From positions 288,691-352,690 of the forward strand of contig WSYH01000086.1 in assembly GCA_036426205.1 (NCBI GenBank): a DNA stretch of 64,000 nt, in the 5' to 3' direction. This stretch comes from Ascaphus truei. Taxonomy: Eukaryota > Chordata > Amphibia > Anura > Ascaphidae. Below the pieces are notes generated by a model. The model worked only from the letters and a program-made list of their open reading frames with translations. It was not told where the DNA came from and did no database searches. Shown piece by piece: positions 10,385 to 21,861 of this stretch. The translations under genes and the position numbers were made by a program. The number at the start of each line of letters is the position of its first letter. Position 1 is the first letter of the stretch.

Positions 10385-11540
10385 ATATAGATAAGAGACA
10401 AAGAAGACCTCAAGAACTACAGACCAATTAGTCTACTTCCAATCATTTACAGGATTTTTACAAAGATACTCCATAATTGACTGTAGCAGACCCTGGATTT
10501 TGTCCATCCTAGAGAACAACTGGGATTTTGCAATGGATACAACACAATGCGCCACATCCAAGTTGTACAAGAAGTGATTTCCCACTCGGCGTAGGATTCC
10601 TACATTTACGAAAAACCATTTGATTCTATTTGCACCCAAGCAATAATAAATGCATTCTGAAGAGAAACTGTTGAAGAAGCGTACATTAATATTATAAAGA
10701 ACATTGATAAGAATCAGATTGTATGATGATACAAGCAAAGGTGTGCAACAGGGAAACGCCATGTCATCCAAAGCTTTTCACACTTCAGTGTGAATACTTG
10801 AGTCACCTACGATTTGCAGATGACCATTATTTTTGCCACAAGTCCAGAAATCTTCCAGTAACAAATCCGAGAACTCGCCAAGGAAGTATGAAAGTGGGCC
10901 TCCTTATAAATGTTTTGCAAGACCAAAGTGATGTTCAACAAATGTATGAACTGTACAAAGATCAAAATAAATGGAATAGAATTAGAAGAATGTGAGGGCT
11001 ATGTCTACCTTGACCCACAAGTATTATGGATGGGAGCCTTTTGAATTAAATCAATAGGAGAATCAAGATGGGATAAAGTACATTTGGAAAAAACAATAGT
11101 CTTGCAAGGGAACCTTCCAATGTGCCTCAAAGGGAAAGTGTTTCACCAGTGTATCCAACCTGTGCTCACGTATGGCTGTAAAATGTGAACTTCTAAATGC
11201 GAAGACAATTTAGAAGCTTGAGACAATGCAAAATATGGAGATATGTATGTTTGGTTTTGCCCAAAGAGACATAAAAAAGAATGAATGGGTTCGGAAGCAA
11301 ACAAATGTCTACGACATCATCACAAGGGTGAAGAAATAAAAATGACAGTGGGCTGTACATATCGCAAAAACAAATAACATTGATTTGACAAAGATGGTAC
11401 TCGACTGGATTTCAACAGATGTCAAAAGACCAAGAAGATGACCAAAAGTAAGATGGGAAGAAATCCAAAATCATCCAATACCTGGAAGATCATTGTGGAG
11501 GCCCTCATCCAGCCGTGGATTAACAACGGCTGAAGATGAT
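10385..11540 (+). mobile_element. RTE-clade LINE RT fragment, degenerate
   Basis: Reading across frames gives DKEDLKNYRPISLLP, YEKPFDSI, ETVEEAYINIIKNI, FADDH (near 10812), INGIELEECEGYVYL and, at the end, RWEEIQNHP. This order is that of the RTE reverse transcriptase C-terminal half. It ends at about 11535 in 'gaagatgatgatgtg', a short ATG repeat like RTE tails. Many stops and shifts show an old copy, 5'-truncated. Confidence 0.82.
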
Positions 11541-11549
11541 GATGTGTGT

Positions 11550-11617
11550 TCCACTCATGCCTAGCTGCTCTACATGTATGTATATATGCGTGTGTAAAAT
11601 ATATGTATGTATGTATA
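11550..11617. repeat. (ATGT)n-rich simple sequence
   Basis: ATGTATGT runs between the RTE end and the LTR. Confidence 0.8.
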
Positions 11618-12760
11618 TGTAACCCCCGTTCCCCGTAACTAAGGGAACTATGCATGCTGCCATTACCTGTGGCTCACAGAAGGCCTAAGCCTCTGCCCTT
11701 GGGAGCCTGGGATGATGGCATTCTCTCTGGATACAGCGCCTCCACTGGGAGGGATCCTAGCGCTGCAGGATAACCCCTAACAGGAATCAATGCCATCAGT
11801 GAATAAATATACACACACGGGTATACTTAACTATATTTACTGACACACACACAAATAACCATTTAACCACAATAATAATACAAGGCCCCACAATGCAATA
11901 GTCACACAATAGCACCACCCGGTGGAACCCCCAAAGTACTGAGGGTGCCCTGGGCACCTAACCACCCCGGTGTCCACAGAGTCAGGCCCACCCAAAGAGT
12001 GTGTGGAGTAGCGCTACCCATTGTGTATGGCCGTTGGTGCACGTTGGGTACCTTCCTGGCCTTAGGCCAGACAAGGCCGACTTAGATGGTGGATCCACAG
12101 AACCGCAACGTATACCACGACGTGGTCTACTGGATGCTCCATCCATTCTGACGGCGTCCACCTCTTGAGGGAGCTCCAACTGGAGGGTGTCCCTTAATGT
12201 CTCTGATAATGCGCCTGTGGTCTGGTCCCAGACCGCAGCTCACCATGTGGCGTCCGTCACCGGTGCACTGACACTGATGTGCTATTGGGGAAGAGTCCCT
12301 ATCTGGGGGCCTTCCCTACAGCACAACAAGCTATATGGTGGTCGGGGCCTAGCTGTGACTTATGGGGGTATCTGGCCTACTCCAAGGGAGCACTCCTCCC
12401 ATGACACTACCTTACCCCTTCTAGTCCTGCTCCCGACTTGCTTGCTACACCGTTTCGCGCCAAACTGTATCTCTTCCTGCTCGTGGAGGCTCCTGGGACA
12501 TGTAGTCCCTTGTGGAGCCATTCCTAAGATGGCTACCACAGCCTGAGTATCACTGCGCATGCACATCTCTTACATCGTGCATGTGCAATATCCAAGATGG
12601 CCGCTGCCTGCGCCCGAGCATTCCCCGCTCACGCGGGGCTCCGGCAGCTCAGTCACCCGGCTACTCTCCCCTCCCTGCACCAGTGGTAAGAGGGAGCTCT
12701 GATCGCCGCAGTCGCCCCACCCCTCCTACACCCGGCATGGAAGTAAGGTGCTCGGCTACA
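11618..12760 (-). mobile_element. solo LTR, Ty3/Gypsy type
   Basis: Starts TGTAACCCCCGTTCC and ends CTCGGCTACA on the + strand. The block 'attacctgtggctcacag' followed by 'aggcct' is shared with the LTR at 59075-60133, which directly abuts Gypsy pol there. A late GC-rich region with 'ccaagatggccgc' and 'gcgcatgc' words is also common to both. Orientation is inferred from that copy. No clean 5-bp TSD is seen at these ends, so the boundaries may be off by a few bases. Confidence 0.65.
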
Positions 12761-12787
12761 TCTAGATATATGGAGAGGGATATGGAT

Positions 12788-12803
12788 ATATATATATATA
12801 TAT
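12788..12803. repeat. (TA)n
   Basis: Short TA dinucleotide run. Confidence 0.85.
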
Positions 12804-12804
12804 C

Positions 12805-14499
12805 TGTGAAAAAAAGAGAAAAGAAAACAGGCGCACACCTAGTGCATTACCCTAATAACAAATGTTTTATAGAACTTAAAATCAAGCAAATGCCCACTCA
12901 CAGGAGTACTGAAAATATAAGCAGGTATGAGATTGGCTCTCATGTGCCAGCAACGCTGTCCAATAGAGATGATGGCGTCCTCTCGTGCCTCTCCTCTGTG
13001 TAACCGGATGGCCGGAAGTGAAGTCCTTCCAACTCGGTGCTCCGTTTGAGGTGTCCCTCCTGGAACCAGCAGCTTCAGAGTCTTAGTGCCGGCAACAATA
13101 GCACGGGAGACCAGGAACCAGCGTCTCTCCTCCAACAGCACCAAAGATCATGGGCAAGTGACGGCTTCAGTCAGACCACGCCCTATGCGTTTCGTCATCT
13201 ATGATGACTTCATCAGGGGTTACCCACTAGACGCCCCTTCATAGTATTTATAGGGAGGTACTTTGCATACATTAATTATTTAATAAATTATACAATTAAC
13301 TATTAAAAAATGTGTCAATCACATAGTGTTGTGGGGACCCAATTGAGTTGTTTAGAGAATAAGTCCAAAATAGGACACAAAGGGATATTGCAATCAATTT
13401 AAATTAGACTAAAGAACTATTAACATTAAGTGAATTGTTTTATGATATATCAAGTGTTTTGAAGGTAGTTAATTATAATTATAATCACAAGTGAGGATTA
13501 AGGAAATCCATATAGAACCAAAGAGTATATAGTATGGTGAATGTACAAAGAATTGAATCCCTGCAATACTCACTTTATATAATAATTCAATTTTACTTCG
13601 CAGAACTCTATTGGTAACCAGATTTAAAGTGACATCTGGTTTATCTTTTTAATAAAATCAGGTTTTTCTTTTTGTTTTTAATATGACCCATAATTTTTCA
13701 GAATCTGGAAAAGAATTTAAATTGTAACTAATCTGAACATTATACTAGTATATTTATCTCAACAACAATTGACCACATAATTGAATCAAAAAAAAAATTC
13801 AAAATTTTTTTAACCCATAAAGTGCATATACTAAACGAATCATATTTTCTAACCCATACAATACACATAATAAACATACCTAATGTCACACGTAAAATAG
13901 CAGTGTGAGTGCCAGGTTTATTGATTCCAATGTGGAGCCAGAGTAGTAGCAGCAAATGGATTTGAAGCAAGAACAGAAGAAAAACATGGCTTGCTTATAT
14001 ACTGTATGGTGCAAATATATATATATATATATTAATATGTGTTATGATTTTGCTAATACGTGTTCTAACTATTAAAAATGTAAATGTGAAATTAATAATG
14101 ATACCTGTGATGGTGATAATAAATTATGTATTATGTGAAAAATAAAGTAAATGTGTGAAGTGTGAATGTTGTGAATGTAATGATATATATTAAATGCCTA
14201 TTAGTGACTGTATGTGTAGTGAATGTAATTACTATGTGTTTAAAGTAAAAAATAAATGTATTATGTGTTTAAAGTAAAAAAAAATTCAATATAGACCATT
14301 TGTGAACAAAAACCAAATATATTAATAAAGATGATATTAATCATCCCATAAGTCAACCACTAATGTCCTTTCTATGTTACTGAATACACATAAATGTATG
14401 ATAGATATATATAACAGAGATCTTACTGACCAGACATATGACCAAAGCCCGGAGGGAATGCAAAGGCATTTAACCCAGACCTCTGGGAGAACACCCACA
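12805..14499 (-). mobile_element. PLE terminal region and AT-rich 3' sequence
   Basis: Lies downstream (minus sense) of the minus-strand PLE ORF. It contains the best hammerhead-like motif of the window (13176-13216). From 13240 to 14360 the DNA is very AT-rich, with short direct repeats such as 'atgtgtttaaagtaaaaaa' twice near 14237-14283. No exon or tRNA is seen. The left boundary next to (TA)n is approximate. Confidence 0.55.
13176..13216 (-). ncRNA. hammerhead-ribozyme motif, near-complete core
   Basis: On the minus strand: CTGATGA (13216-13210), then A, stem II GTCATC-ATA-GATGAC, then GAAACGC, a short loop and GCGT. CUGAUGA, a perfect 6-bp stem II, GAA, and an ACGC/GCGU stem III all match the hammerhead consensus. 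The base after GCGU, the cleavage position H17, is G, which the consensus does not allow. Self-cleavage may therefore be lost or shifted. Hammerheads in PLE terminal repeats are established; activity here is untested. Confidence 0.75.
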
Positions 14500-15966
14500 A
14501 TTTGGAGTGGTCACACTATGGTACTTATGTCAATATGGTCATTGTGTCCCTTTGGGTAGGTGGCATCTAAAATATACATCCAAAATGTTTCTCTTGTGCA
14601 CAGTCTTTGGAACCGATCACCTCCCATATATGAAGGGGGAAAGTATTCTATGCCCATAATTAATAGGGATTTTGGATCCTTTAAATGATTAGTACAAAAG
14701 TGGCAGGAGAGGCTATGTGTTTGGCACCCATGGATAACATTTCTTCGGTGCTCCAAAAACGTGTACTCAGAGCCCTTGATGTACGGCCCACATAGTGCAG
14801 GCCGCATTCACACGAGATGAGATATACAACATACTCACTTAGATAGTTAATATAGTCTGTTATTTCATGAGGTGCCATTTGAGTATGATTTAAATTTATT
14901 TGTTTTTATTAAATGTCTACAAGTAAGACATCTGCCTTTCCCGCATCCAAAATTCCCCACTTGTTTGATTGAATCGGAAGTTTTTAATTTTTTAGTTTTT
15001 AATTTACTTGGAGCTATCAATGTTTTGATACTCCTTGCTTTTCTAAAAATTACAGGAGCATATTTTGGCAATAGATGACCAATTACGGAATCGTTACACA
15101 AAATATTCCAGTGACCATTTAGAACATTTCTAATTTGATGGGCGGATTGGTTATATTGTGTAATGAATTTTGGTGTAAATCCCCCTCTTTTTTCTCCCTC
15201 TTTTTTCCTCATTCCTGGTTTTACGTAATGATTCGGATTTAGCTTTAGATTGTTCTAATAACGTATCCCGATTCAAAAGACTGGCATCTAGAAATGCCTT
15301 GTTAACAATAGACATGTCGTACCCTTTCTCCTGAAATGTATTTGACAGATCTTTGCCTTGTATTAGAAAATCAGTAGCCATTGAGCAATTGCGCCTAATC
15401 CTGTGAAATTGACTTTTTGGTACATTATCGAGCCATTTTTTATAATGGTTACTACCATATTGTAAGTAACTGTTCGTCGATACAGATTTGAAGTGTGTTT
15501 CTGTTTGGATTTGTTGTTCAACACCTATGAATAGCTCCAAGTCCAAGAAAATGATAGTATCTGGATGTATGTTATAAGTGAATTTCAGACCCATCTGGTT
15601 ATCGGTGAAAGATGTCAGAATCTCCTCCAGGATTTTCCTCTCACCATCCATTAATAATAAGAATATCATCTATGAAACGGCCATAGAAGACCAGACCCAC
15701 CCCCAGTCGAGCGTTCTCCCACACATGGATACTCTCCCACAGTCCCATGTAGAGATTAGCATAACTGGGGGCAAATCTGGTCCCCATATATATTTGTGTG
15801 TGGTGCGTGCCCTATAGTATAAATCTGTAAAATATTTAATGCCAGAATATAAAAGATATGAGGTAACACACTCACAAAAGGAGCTAGAACATGCGCATTT
15901 AGAGAAAAGATTCTCTGTGGGTAAGTACTCATCTGCAGGGGGTTCACACCAGATAATCGGACCTCC
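14500..15966 (-). pseudogene. PLE RT / GIY-YIG ORF, minus strand, broken
   Basis: Reading right to left, an N-terminal RT remnant (15966-15670) leads to GRFIDDILIL (FIDD, near 15665-15680). The RT thumb follows to about 15151 with RRNCSMATDFLIQGKDLS. Next comes IRNVLNGHWNILCND, a Cys-rich CGKGRCLTC block (near 14930-14950), and the GIY-YIG nuclease VVYLISCECGLHYVGRT at about 14775-14840 with FLEHRR after a frameshift. The end reads FWMYILDATYPKG. At least three frame changes disable it. Family as for the copy at 1-1550, but clearly a different lineage. Confidence 0.9.
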
Positions 15967-16610
15967 ACTGAATCTACTAAAATCACAAAAATACTCAATA
16001 CACATTGGAAAGTTCTAAAACGGGATCCACACCTTGGTGGGATTCTCCCGAGCTATGCATCAGTAGTTTACAAGAAAGCCACAAATATCAAACATTTGAT
16101 TGCACCTAGTAAACGTAGAAGTATCAAAACTACCAATGTGACAACTGCTAATGGTAATTTTAGGTGCAGGCGGCCTAGATGCATAATGTGCCATCAAATA
16201 CATTTATTTGACTGTTTGAAGTCACACACTAACGGGAGCATCCACAAGGTCAAGTGACGCATTGAATGTCGGACGACACATGTGTTGTACATGTTAAGTT
16301 GCCCTTGCGGCATTCAATACATTGGGAGGACTATTCATCCTGTCAATGTTAGATTTTTAGAACATAGGAGGAGTATTGCCAGGGGTTTGACCACACATAG
16401 TGTGTCCTGGCACTTTTTTTTCACTACCACAACCGAAACTCGGGGCTCCTGTCTGTTATGGGCCTGGAGCCGATCCCTCCCTCCATTTTGGGGAGTGATA
16501 GGTTCCAGACCCTGTGCAGAAGGGTGTCCTTTTGGATTTACACACTGGGTACTTTGAGTCTGGCTGGTTTGAATGAGTGTCTGGACACCAGTACCCTGGT
16601 CTAAATACTA
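15967..16610 (+). pseudogene. PLE C-terminal fragment, plus strand, head-to-head with the former
   Basis: Starts in the RT-nuclease linker (STKITKILNTHWKVL..DPHLGGILPSYA) immediately beside the 5' end of the minus-strand PLE. It continues through CRRPRCIMCHQ and the GIY-YIG motif LYMLSCPCGIQYIGRT (16285-16335), FLEHRRSIARG, and a C-terminal WxYTLGTLSLAGLNE motif (frameshifted, about 16530-16580). It is 5'-truncated. The two divergent truncated copies abut with no visible spacer. Confidence 0.88.
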
Positions 16611-16927
16611 CTGTCCCGGCTGTTTTGCTTCACAAGGATGAATTCTTTCAAAGTTTGTATTACTGGTTCCTGATGGTAATGGCAATAAGTACTGTATTTT
16701 AATATAACTCTTGTTAAATATGAATTAAATCTAATCACAAGATCACCTATATTGAATTATTTTGAACGCACAATCGTTTATTTTTTATTTTCCCCCTCTC
16801 CTTGTTTCCACCTCTCCCTCCATTCCCCTTCCTCTTTGCCCCCCTACCTCTCCCTTCCCGTCCCTTCCCCATAGACTTCGTTTTATTCTGGTATTGTATA
16901 TCTAGTTAGCGCTGACTGCTTTTCTTT
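16611..16927 (+). mobile_element. PLE 3' region with pyrimidine-rich block
   Basis: Follows the + strand PLE fragment. 16790-16870 is almost pure C/T, resembling 1860-1930 after the first PLE. No hammerhead-like motif found before the exon. Confidence 0.5.
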
Positions 16928-16944
16928 TGTGTGTGTGTGTGTGT
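16928..16944. repeat. (GT)n
   Basis: GT dinucleotide run just upstream of the acceptor at 16987. Confidence 0.9.
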
Positions 16945-16987
16945 ATATTATTTATTTATTTTATTCATGTGCACCCCTGGCCCCCAG

Positions 16988-17182
16988 CTTCTGTGTGTGC
17001 TCAACATGGTGTCTGGACGCTTGCACATCTACCCGGTGACAGAGGAGGAGACCCTAGAGTCTTTGAAGTGTTTCCTGCAGCGAGATACAGGGATCCCCGA
17101 GGAGGAGCAGGAGCTGTTGCAGGCGTCTGGGCTGGCACTGGACCCCCTGCAGCCCATCGTACTGTATGTGTCCGACAACATG
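16988..17182 (+). CDS. IKBKB: IKBKB exon: ubiquitin-like domain
   Basis: The acceptor ctggcccccag precedes CTT CTG TGT, and ATG is followed by the donor GTAAGA. Its 65 codons include LNMVSGRLHIYPVTEEE, then LQRDTGIPEEEQELLQASG. This is the ubiquitin-like domain that sits between kinase and scaffold domains and is needed for IKK-beta activity. Phase 0 at both ends. The last 36 bases, the donor and 18 bases of intron are tandemly repeated immediately downstream, giving a second in-frame donor. Confidence 0.97.
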
Positions 17183-17260
17183 GTAAGAACCCCCTCCTCC
17201 CTGCAGCCCATCGTACTGTATGTGTCCGACAACATGGTAAGAACCCCCTCCTCCCTGCAG
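17147..17260 (+). repeat. 54-bp tandem duplication across exon end and donor
   Basis: Unit 17147-17200 (CTGCAGCCCATCGTACTG...GTAAGAACCCCCTCCTCC) repeats exactly at 17201-17254, followed by a third CTGCAG. Each unit holds a CTGCAG acceptor-like end, 30 bases of exon and a GTAAGA donor. 54 is a multiple of 3 and the frame stays open through both copies. Use of the second donor (17237) would add 18 residues without a shift. Copy identity is complete, so the event or its homogenisation is recent. Confidence 0.95.
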
Positions 17261-17589
17261 GGGCACTAGGACCAATCGTAACTCTGCTTTACTGGTTCAC
17301 CCGCTTATTTTACTATAACCGATGTCTTGTGAACTGGGTCTCATAAATTCTACCCCATTCCGCCTTGTCTCATTGTGTACAGTGACTCAAGGCTCCGACT
17401 AATTTCTTTCTTCAACCAATTAGAATGGCCTGAGCACCTTCTTGTCTTACTATTACTTATAACTTATGTGCCTTATATGCCTTGTGCGCAACTTCTGACA
17501 GACTCTGCCTTTTAACCCTTTTGGTTTAACCATTTAAAAAAAACCATTTAAAAAAAACTCCATCCTGTTTATCTGGGGCACACCCACTT
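17261..17589. other. intron, nothing recognised
   Basis: AT-leaning intronic DNA with 'aaccatttaaaaaaa' twice near 17528-17558. Confidence 0.4.
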
Positions 17590-18010
17590 CTCCAGGAAGA
17601 GGGAGATGCTACTGTTCTTTTAAACTTATAAGAATCTCTTGTATGAGACACCATCTTATACCATGAGCGGAAAGTTCCTGGCCCTTTAAACCTTTTAAAT
17701 TTGAGGTTTTTTTCACACATCAAACTTCCATAAGAGGGAACAAAAACAAACCCTATTACATTTTAGGAAACCCATATGTGAGATGGCCTCTTATCACATA
17801 TAAGCGATGTGCCATTGACCTATAGCAGATCTACAGTACACGAGACACCATTTTATTACACGAGGGAACTCCTGGGACTCTATTTAATTTACAGGAATCC
17901 CATGTATTACGACCTCTTACCACATAGAGGGGGATACCACTGTTCATATTGACTTCTAGTAATGCACAGACACCTTCTTATCACATACAATTGAGGTGCC
18001 ACTTTATAGA
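17590..18010. repeat. degenerate ~75-bp intronic repeat, copy set 1
   Basis: About five diverged units built as 'taggaatcc.gt.tatgagacacc' / 'tcttatcacata.gagg.gg' / 'gccactgac.ctatt'. The same unit recurs at 21765-21845 and 49365-49745, in two other introns of the same gene. Confidence 0.75.
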
Positions 18011-18916
18011 AATGTGAATCTGACACAGACGTTTCTCCAAGTAGATTCTGTTTTATTTAAGCACAGCAAACAATTAGGATTAATAGGATATACTTACCTC
18101 AGTGCGTTGAAGACATGCCCCCTGTCTAGGCAGAGTCTCTCGTAAAGCATCAGTATATTTACTTATAATAAACATTAAACCTTCTTCATTCTCACCTCAT
18201 TGCTATTATGCTTAGTGTAGGGCCTGAGTGGTCTTGTTTCTGTTCTTCTCAAAGACAGGGGAGCGCAGATTATTACTCAGAATAAAATAAATTAGGCACA
18301 CACTAGTGTAATATGTTCCCACAATATAAGGGACTTGGGGGTCAGTTGGTCATGCTACTCAAATAGTCCCAATTTTGTCAAGCGTAATTCACAATCTGTG
18401 GCAAAAACCGCAGCAATGATCCGTGTGGCAGGTAACCTCAATGGAACAGACATAAGAGACGATGGTGCTGACTGTCTGGAAACTTTCTTTTTCATTCAAA
18501 TTAAACAATAAAATGCGCACTCAGAGCATGAACGCTATAAAACATATAACTGCAGAAAATGCAGGGCTCCCTGGCTGTAGTCTCACCGCTCTGTCTTGAG
18601 TCGGCGTGTCCAATATCCAGATGCAGGGTGGAACACTGCGTTTTACTAGACCCTCAGACTCTACGCGTTTCACTTTTACGAGGCTGCCTCAGTCGATGTC
18701 TAAGTCCTGCCCTGGCTTTATCTTCTTTCAACGCTTTTCTACTATCGTCTTTCTTTGGCTTGGGTGCACTTCTTTCTGTGTTAGCAGATTTTTGCTTTGT
18801 CAGTTAAGCATGTTTCAAACATTTTTGTCTTTGGGCGATGTTAATTTAGCAATAAACGTGTTGCTGTTCTGGCAAGTTTCATACAGGTTTGTTTACCTGT
18901 ATTTGTTAGACATTTT
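18011..18916 (-). mobile_element. probable PLE terminal-repeat remnant
   Basis: No coding sequence recognised. A hammerhead-like motif on the minus strand at 18661-18699 and the CpG/pyrimidine pattern around it suggest PLE-derived DNA. Its limits are not visible. Confidence 0.4.
18661..18699 (-). ncRNA. hammerhead-like motif
   Basis: Minus strand: CTGAGGCAGCCTCGTAAAAG then TGAAACGCGTAG. CUGAGG plus GAAACGCGUAG fits the PLE pattern, but stem II is weak. Confidence 0.45.
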
Positions 18917-19790
18917 TGTCACGGGAGACCAGTGCTTATTCCACAAAAATACCTGTATCCTTTGATTGACCAAAACGTGAGATAAAATAAATTGTAATTT
19001 ATTCACACAAGAAACACACACAGCTTGATTTACGAAATAACACTTACGAGAATGAGGTAAAACGAATTAAATGGTTTCCAGAACGAAAGTCCACGAAATA
19101 CAGTCTCTAGGTATCAATTCCCAGGAGCGGAGTTGATACGCAAACAAGAGACGCAAAACCGTCTTTGGCTAGGGGCGCCGCTTGCAGACCCTGTTTCTCC
19201 GCTGAAAGAAACCTCTTTGTTCTGCGCTTGCAGAATTCGTTTCCAAGTCCTTAGTTCTAACAAACTTTAGTAGCGGGGTACAATCCTTGGTTATGATGGA
19301 ATAGTCTCTGTACCGCACGCTATACCTTCAGATGGATCACAGAAGAACACCGTTGAACACCCGCCTGATAGCCTGCACAGGCTTATAACACCCTCCCAAG
19401 CATATCTGGGTAATACACAGCCAATCTTGGCATGGGAAGCAAATTCCCACCGAATGGCAAGTTTGCCAAAAATTCCTGCAGCCGGGCAAAGGGCTTCACG
19501 GTATGCCAAGGGTCATGCGCTAACTTCACACTTAACCCGCATAGCATACCTGACCAAGCCCCCTTGCACGGCGGCAGAATGTCTACCTTTCTCCAGGATG
19601 CCCGGACATCTGCTAGGCAAACTGTTTATATGCATTTCCTGACATTTAGCACTTTCCCCAGGTCGGTGTCTTTTGAAGCCACAGACTTTTGCAGACACTG
19701 GAGCCTGCTCCCCAGGGAGTCCCAGAAGCCCAGACTTACATTATACATGTCTCATTCCTACTCATAAATTACAATAGTGAATCCTTAATG
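18917..19790 (-). mobile_element. solo LTR, TGTCACGGGAGACCAG family
   Basis: Begins TGTCACGGGAGACCAGTGC at 18917, the same end as the LTR at 46982 and, with one change, that at 56806. Both of those flank minus-strand Gypsy elements, hence the strand given. The body includes 'aataaattgtaatttattcacac', like the 47050 region. The right end is approximate and no internal domain is attached. Confidence 0.7.
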
Positions 19791-20015
19791 TATCCGTTGT
19801 CCTGCCTGACTGAAATGTAAATGTCCCCGTTACTATATCTTTAAAATACTAAACTCCGAGCCACTTCTCATTTATGCCTTTAAATAAATGTTAGTCTCAG
19901 AACTATACTGGATTATATGTCTATCCCCTAGCACTCTGCATACCCAAAATTAGAACGCTAGGACCTTCCTATCAAAAGTTAGCAGCTTAATTATGTGAGG
20001 GCTATGATGTGGTTT

Positions 20016-20899
20016 GTGGTTGTTATGCTGTGCTCACCACAAACTAGACGAGACCCCTGTGCTGAGATGGGAATAGGCAAACACCAGCCACAGACACTGG
20101 GACCCCGTCCGGAATGTAGGATGGTCTTGCTGGCCGAGTCTAGGGCAGGAGTGATCAGAATAAATGTATACTTGCCGGGTCTGATGCAGGAGAGGTCCGG
20201 AGCGTGGGAGGTACTATTGCCAAGGTCAGGACTGGAGAAGAGCGTATCGTCGAAGTTCAAAGCCAGGGTCAGGATTGGAGAGATGCGGATCGTCAAAGTT
20301 CAAAGCCAGGGTCAGGGTAGGAGAGATGCGGTGAGCCAGGTGAAGCCGAGATCAGTATTCCAGAGAGCGAAGGGTCCAAGGGCAGACTGGGTCGGTACAC
20401 GGGAGATCAGAACTAGGAACAAGGTAACAGAACAGGAACGAGGCAGGTTAAGCAGAGGCAAACACAGGTAACGTGAGTCTATGCTCAGCCAAAGTGCCAG
20501 TGGCACAGCTGAGCATAAGTAGCAGGCACTGACCAATCCCCCAGGGGGTGGAGCGGAGCCGCGACCCCTGCAGAATCCAGTGATAGGCTGAATGGAATAA
20601 GGCAGCTGCAAGAGATGGAGCTAATGAGCTCTTCTTGACCCATCGCTCGGGTCCGTTGCACATTGGTGACGCGCCGCGCGTCCAGCCTCTAATCCCGCAA
20701 TGTGGGATCTGTGCCTGCGCATTGCGCCAGCGGGGGGCACCGCTCCCGCGGGGGGCACTCTGCGCATGCGGGAAGAGGCGCGTGAGGGAGACCGGCAACG
20801 CGGAGGACCGACAGCGAGTGTCGGAGCAGGCTGCAGGTAAGTGCGGGCGCGCGGGACCTGCGCGGGGACGCGTGTGGACCCGCAAGTCCTTACAGTGGT
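20016..20899 (-). mobile_element. solo LTR with 5-bp TSD
   Basis: LTR 20021-20894 starts TGTTATGCTGTGCTCACC and ends GTCCTTACA. It is flanked by GTGGT at 20016-20020 and 20895-20899, a perfect 5-bp target duplication. The outer sequence 'gctcaccacaaac' and three ~45-bp internal repeats ('ggtcaggattggagag' type, 20214-20340) are shared with the LTR at 61904. The element is therefore of that Gypsy family; strand follows that copy. Recombination between LTRs probably removed the interior. Confidence 0.88.
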
Positions 20900-21200
20900 T
20901 AAACTTTTCCCCGGTCTGCGGTTTGAGGCCGGGATGCAATGTTGCAATCCCCGGACTCGATCGATAACCGCAGACGTACTTTACCAATTGACCTTAATTG
21001 AATGATGAGACCACATTATACACTGTTGCGTTCCGGCATCTTTTCATGACCGCAGACCACTTAACTAATTTAACTTGCGGTTAAGTCTTCCCTTGCTTGT
21101 CTGCGGTTACACAGTGATGTAGTGTTGTAATGCCGGACTCGACCATAAAACCACAGACACGCTTACCCAATCTGCCTTTAAACCGAGCTAGAGGCCCCTT
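20900..21200. repeat. degenerate ~110-bp tandem repeat
   Basis: Three units around 'ccgcagac', 'ttgcaatgccggactcgac' and 'ataaccgcagac' words. CG-containing and diverged. Function unknown. Confidence 0.6.
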
Positions 21201-21764
21201 ATTCCTAGCGGGCGCATTTTAGACATTATTACAGATTAATATAACTGCAGCCAGCCAATGTAGCTCATTTTAACGCGTGTGGTCCTCTTATCTCTAGCCG
21301 GATGCACACAGACAATTCTAATGCATATACAGGCTCTTAACTCTCAGTGGGCTGCAGAGCTGACACTTCACATTTATAATATGGCTCATGGAACCCTGCT
21401 ACATGCCTTATACAGTCATTACATGGTATTAATCTCACCCCCTTATTCCTGGGGGAGAGACACAGGCATTTCAAATACATTTGAAGTATTATTACCCTGG
21501 TTGGGTTGCAGAGCTGACACTCTACAATTCCCAACCTGGTTCAGGGGCACCCAGCCGGGCCAAATACCTTTTATTAATGGCCTGGGAACCCCTTCACCGT
21601 CACAATCTTATCTTCTTCAAACTAACCCAATTCTGCATTGGAACAAGAACCCACTGCTTGTTGGTTCTTGATTGCAGTCTCATCCTATTACGCAGTCACT
21701 CTCTTATGATGATCTTGTCCAACACACTTACTCTTTGCGATATGGGAGTGTTCCCATATGTGAC
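21201..21764. other. intron, weak internal repeat only
   Basis: The phrase 'ggttgcagagctgacact' appears near 21500 and similarly ('ggctgcagagctgacactt') near 21350, about 155 bp apart. No gene recognised. Confidence 0.4.
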
Positions 21765-21845
21765 ACTAATAATTTATAGGAAAGCCTTGTGTGAGGTGCC
21801 GTCTTATCACGTAAGAGGAAGGTGCTACTGACCCTATTAATCTGA
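21765..21845. repeat. ~75-bp intronic repeat, single copy
   Basis: 'tttataggaaagccttgtgt', then 'gtcttatcacgtaagagg' and 'gctactgaccctatta'. The same unit as at 17590-18010 and 49365-49745. Confidence 0.75.
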
Positions 21846-21861
21846 ACTGCTTTGCCCACAG

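Noticed and set aside
17183..17206. A 24-nt intron between the two copies of the exon end
   Set aside because: Far too short for spliceosomal removal; alternative donor choice is the realistic reading.
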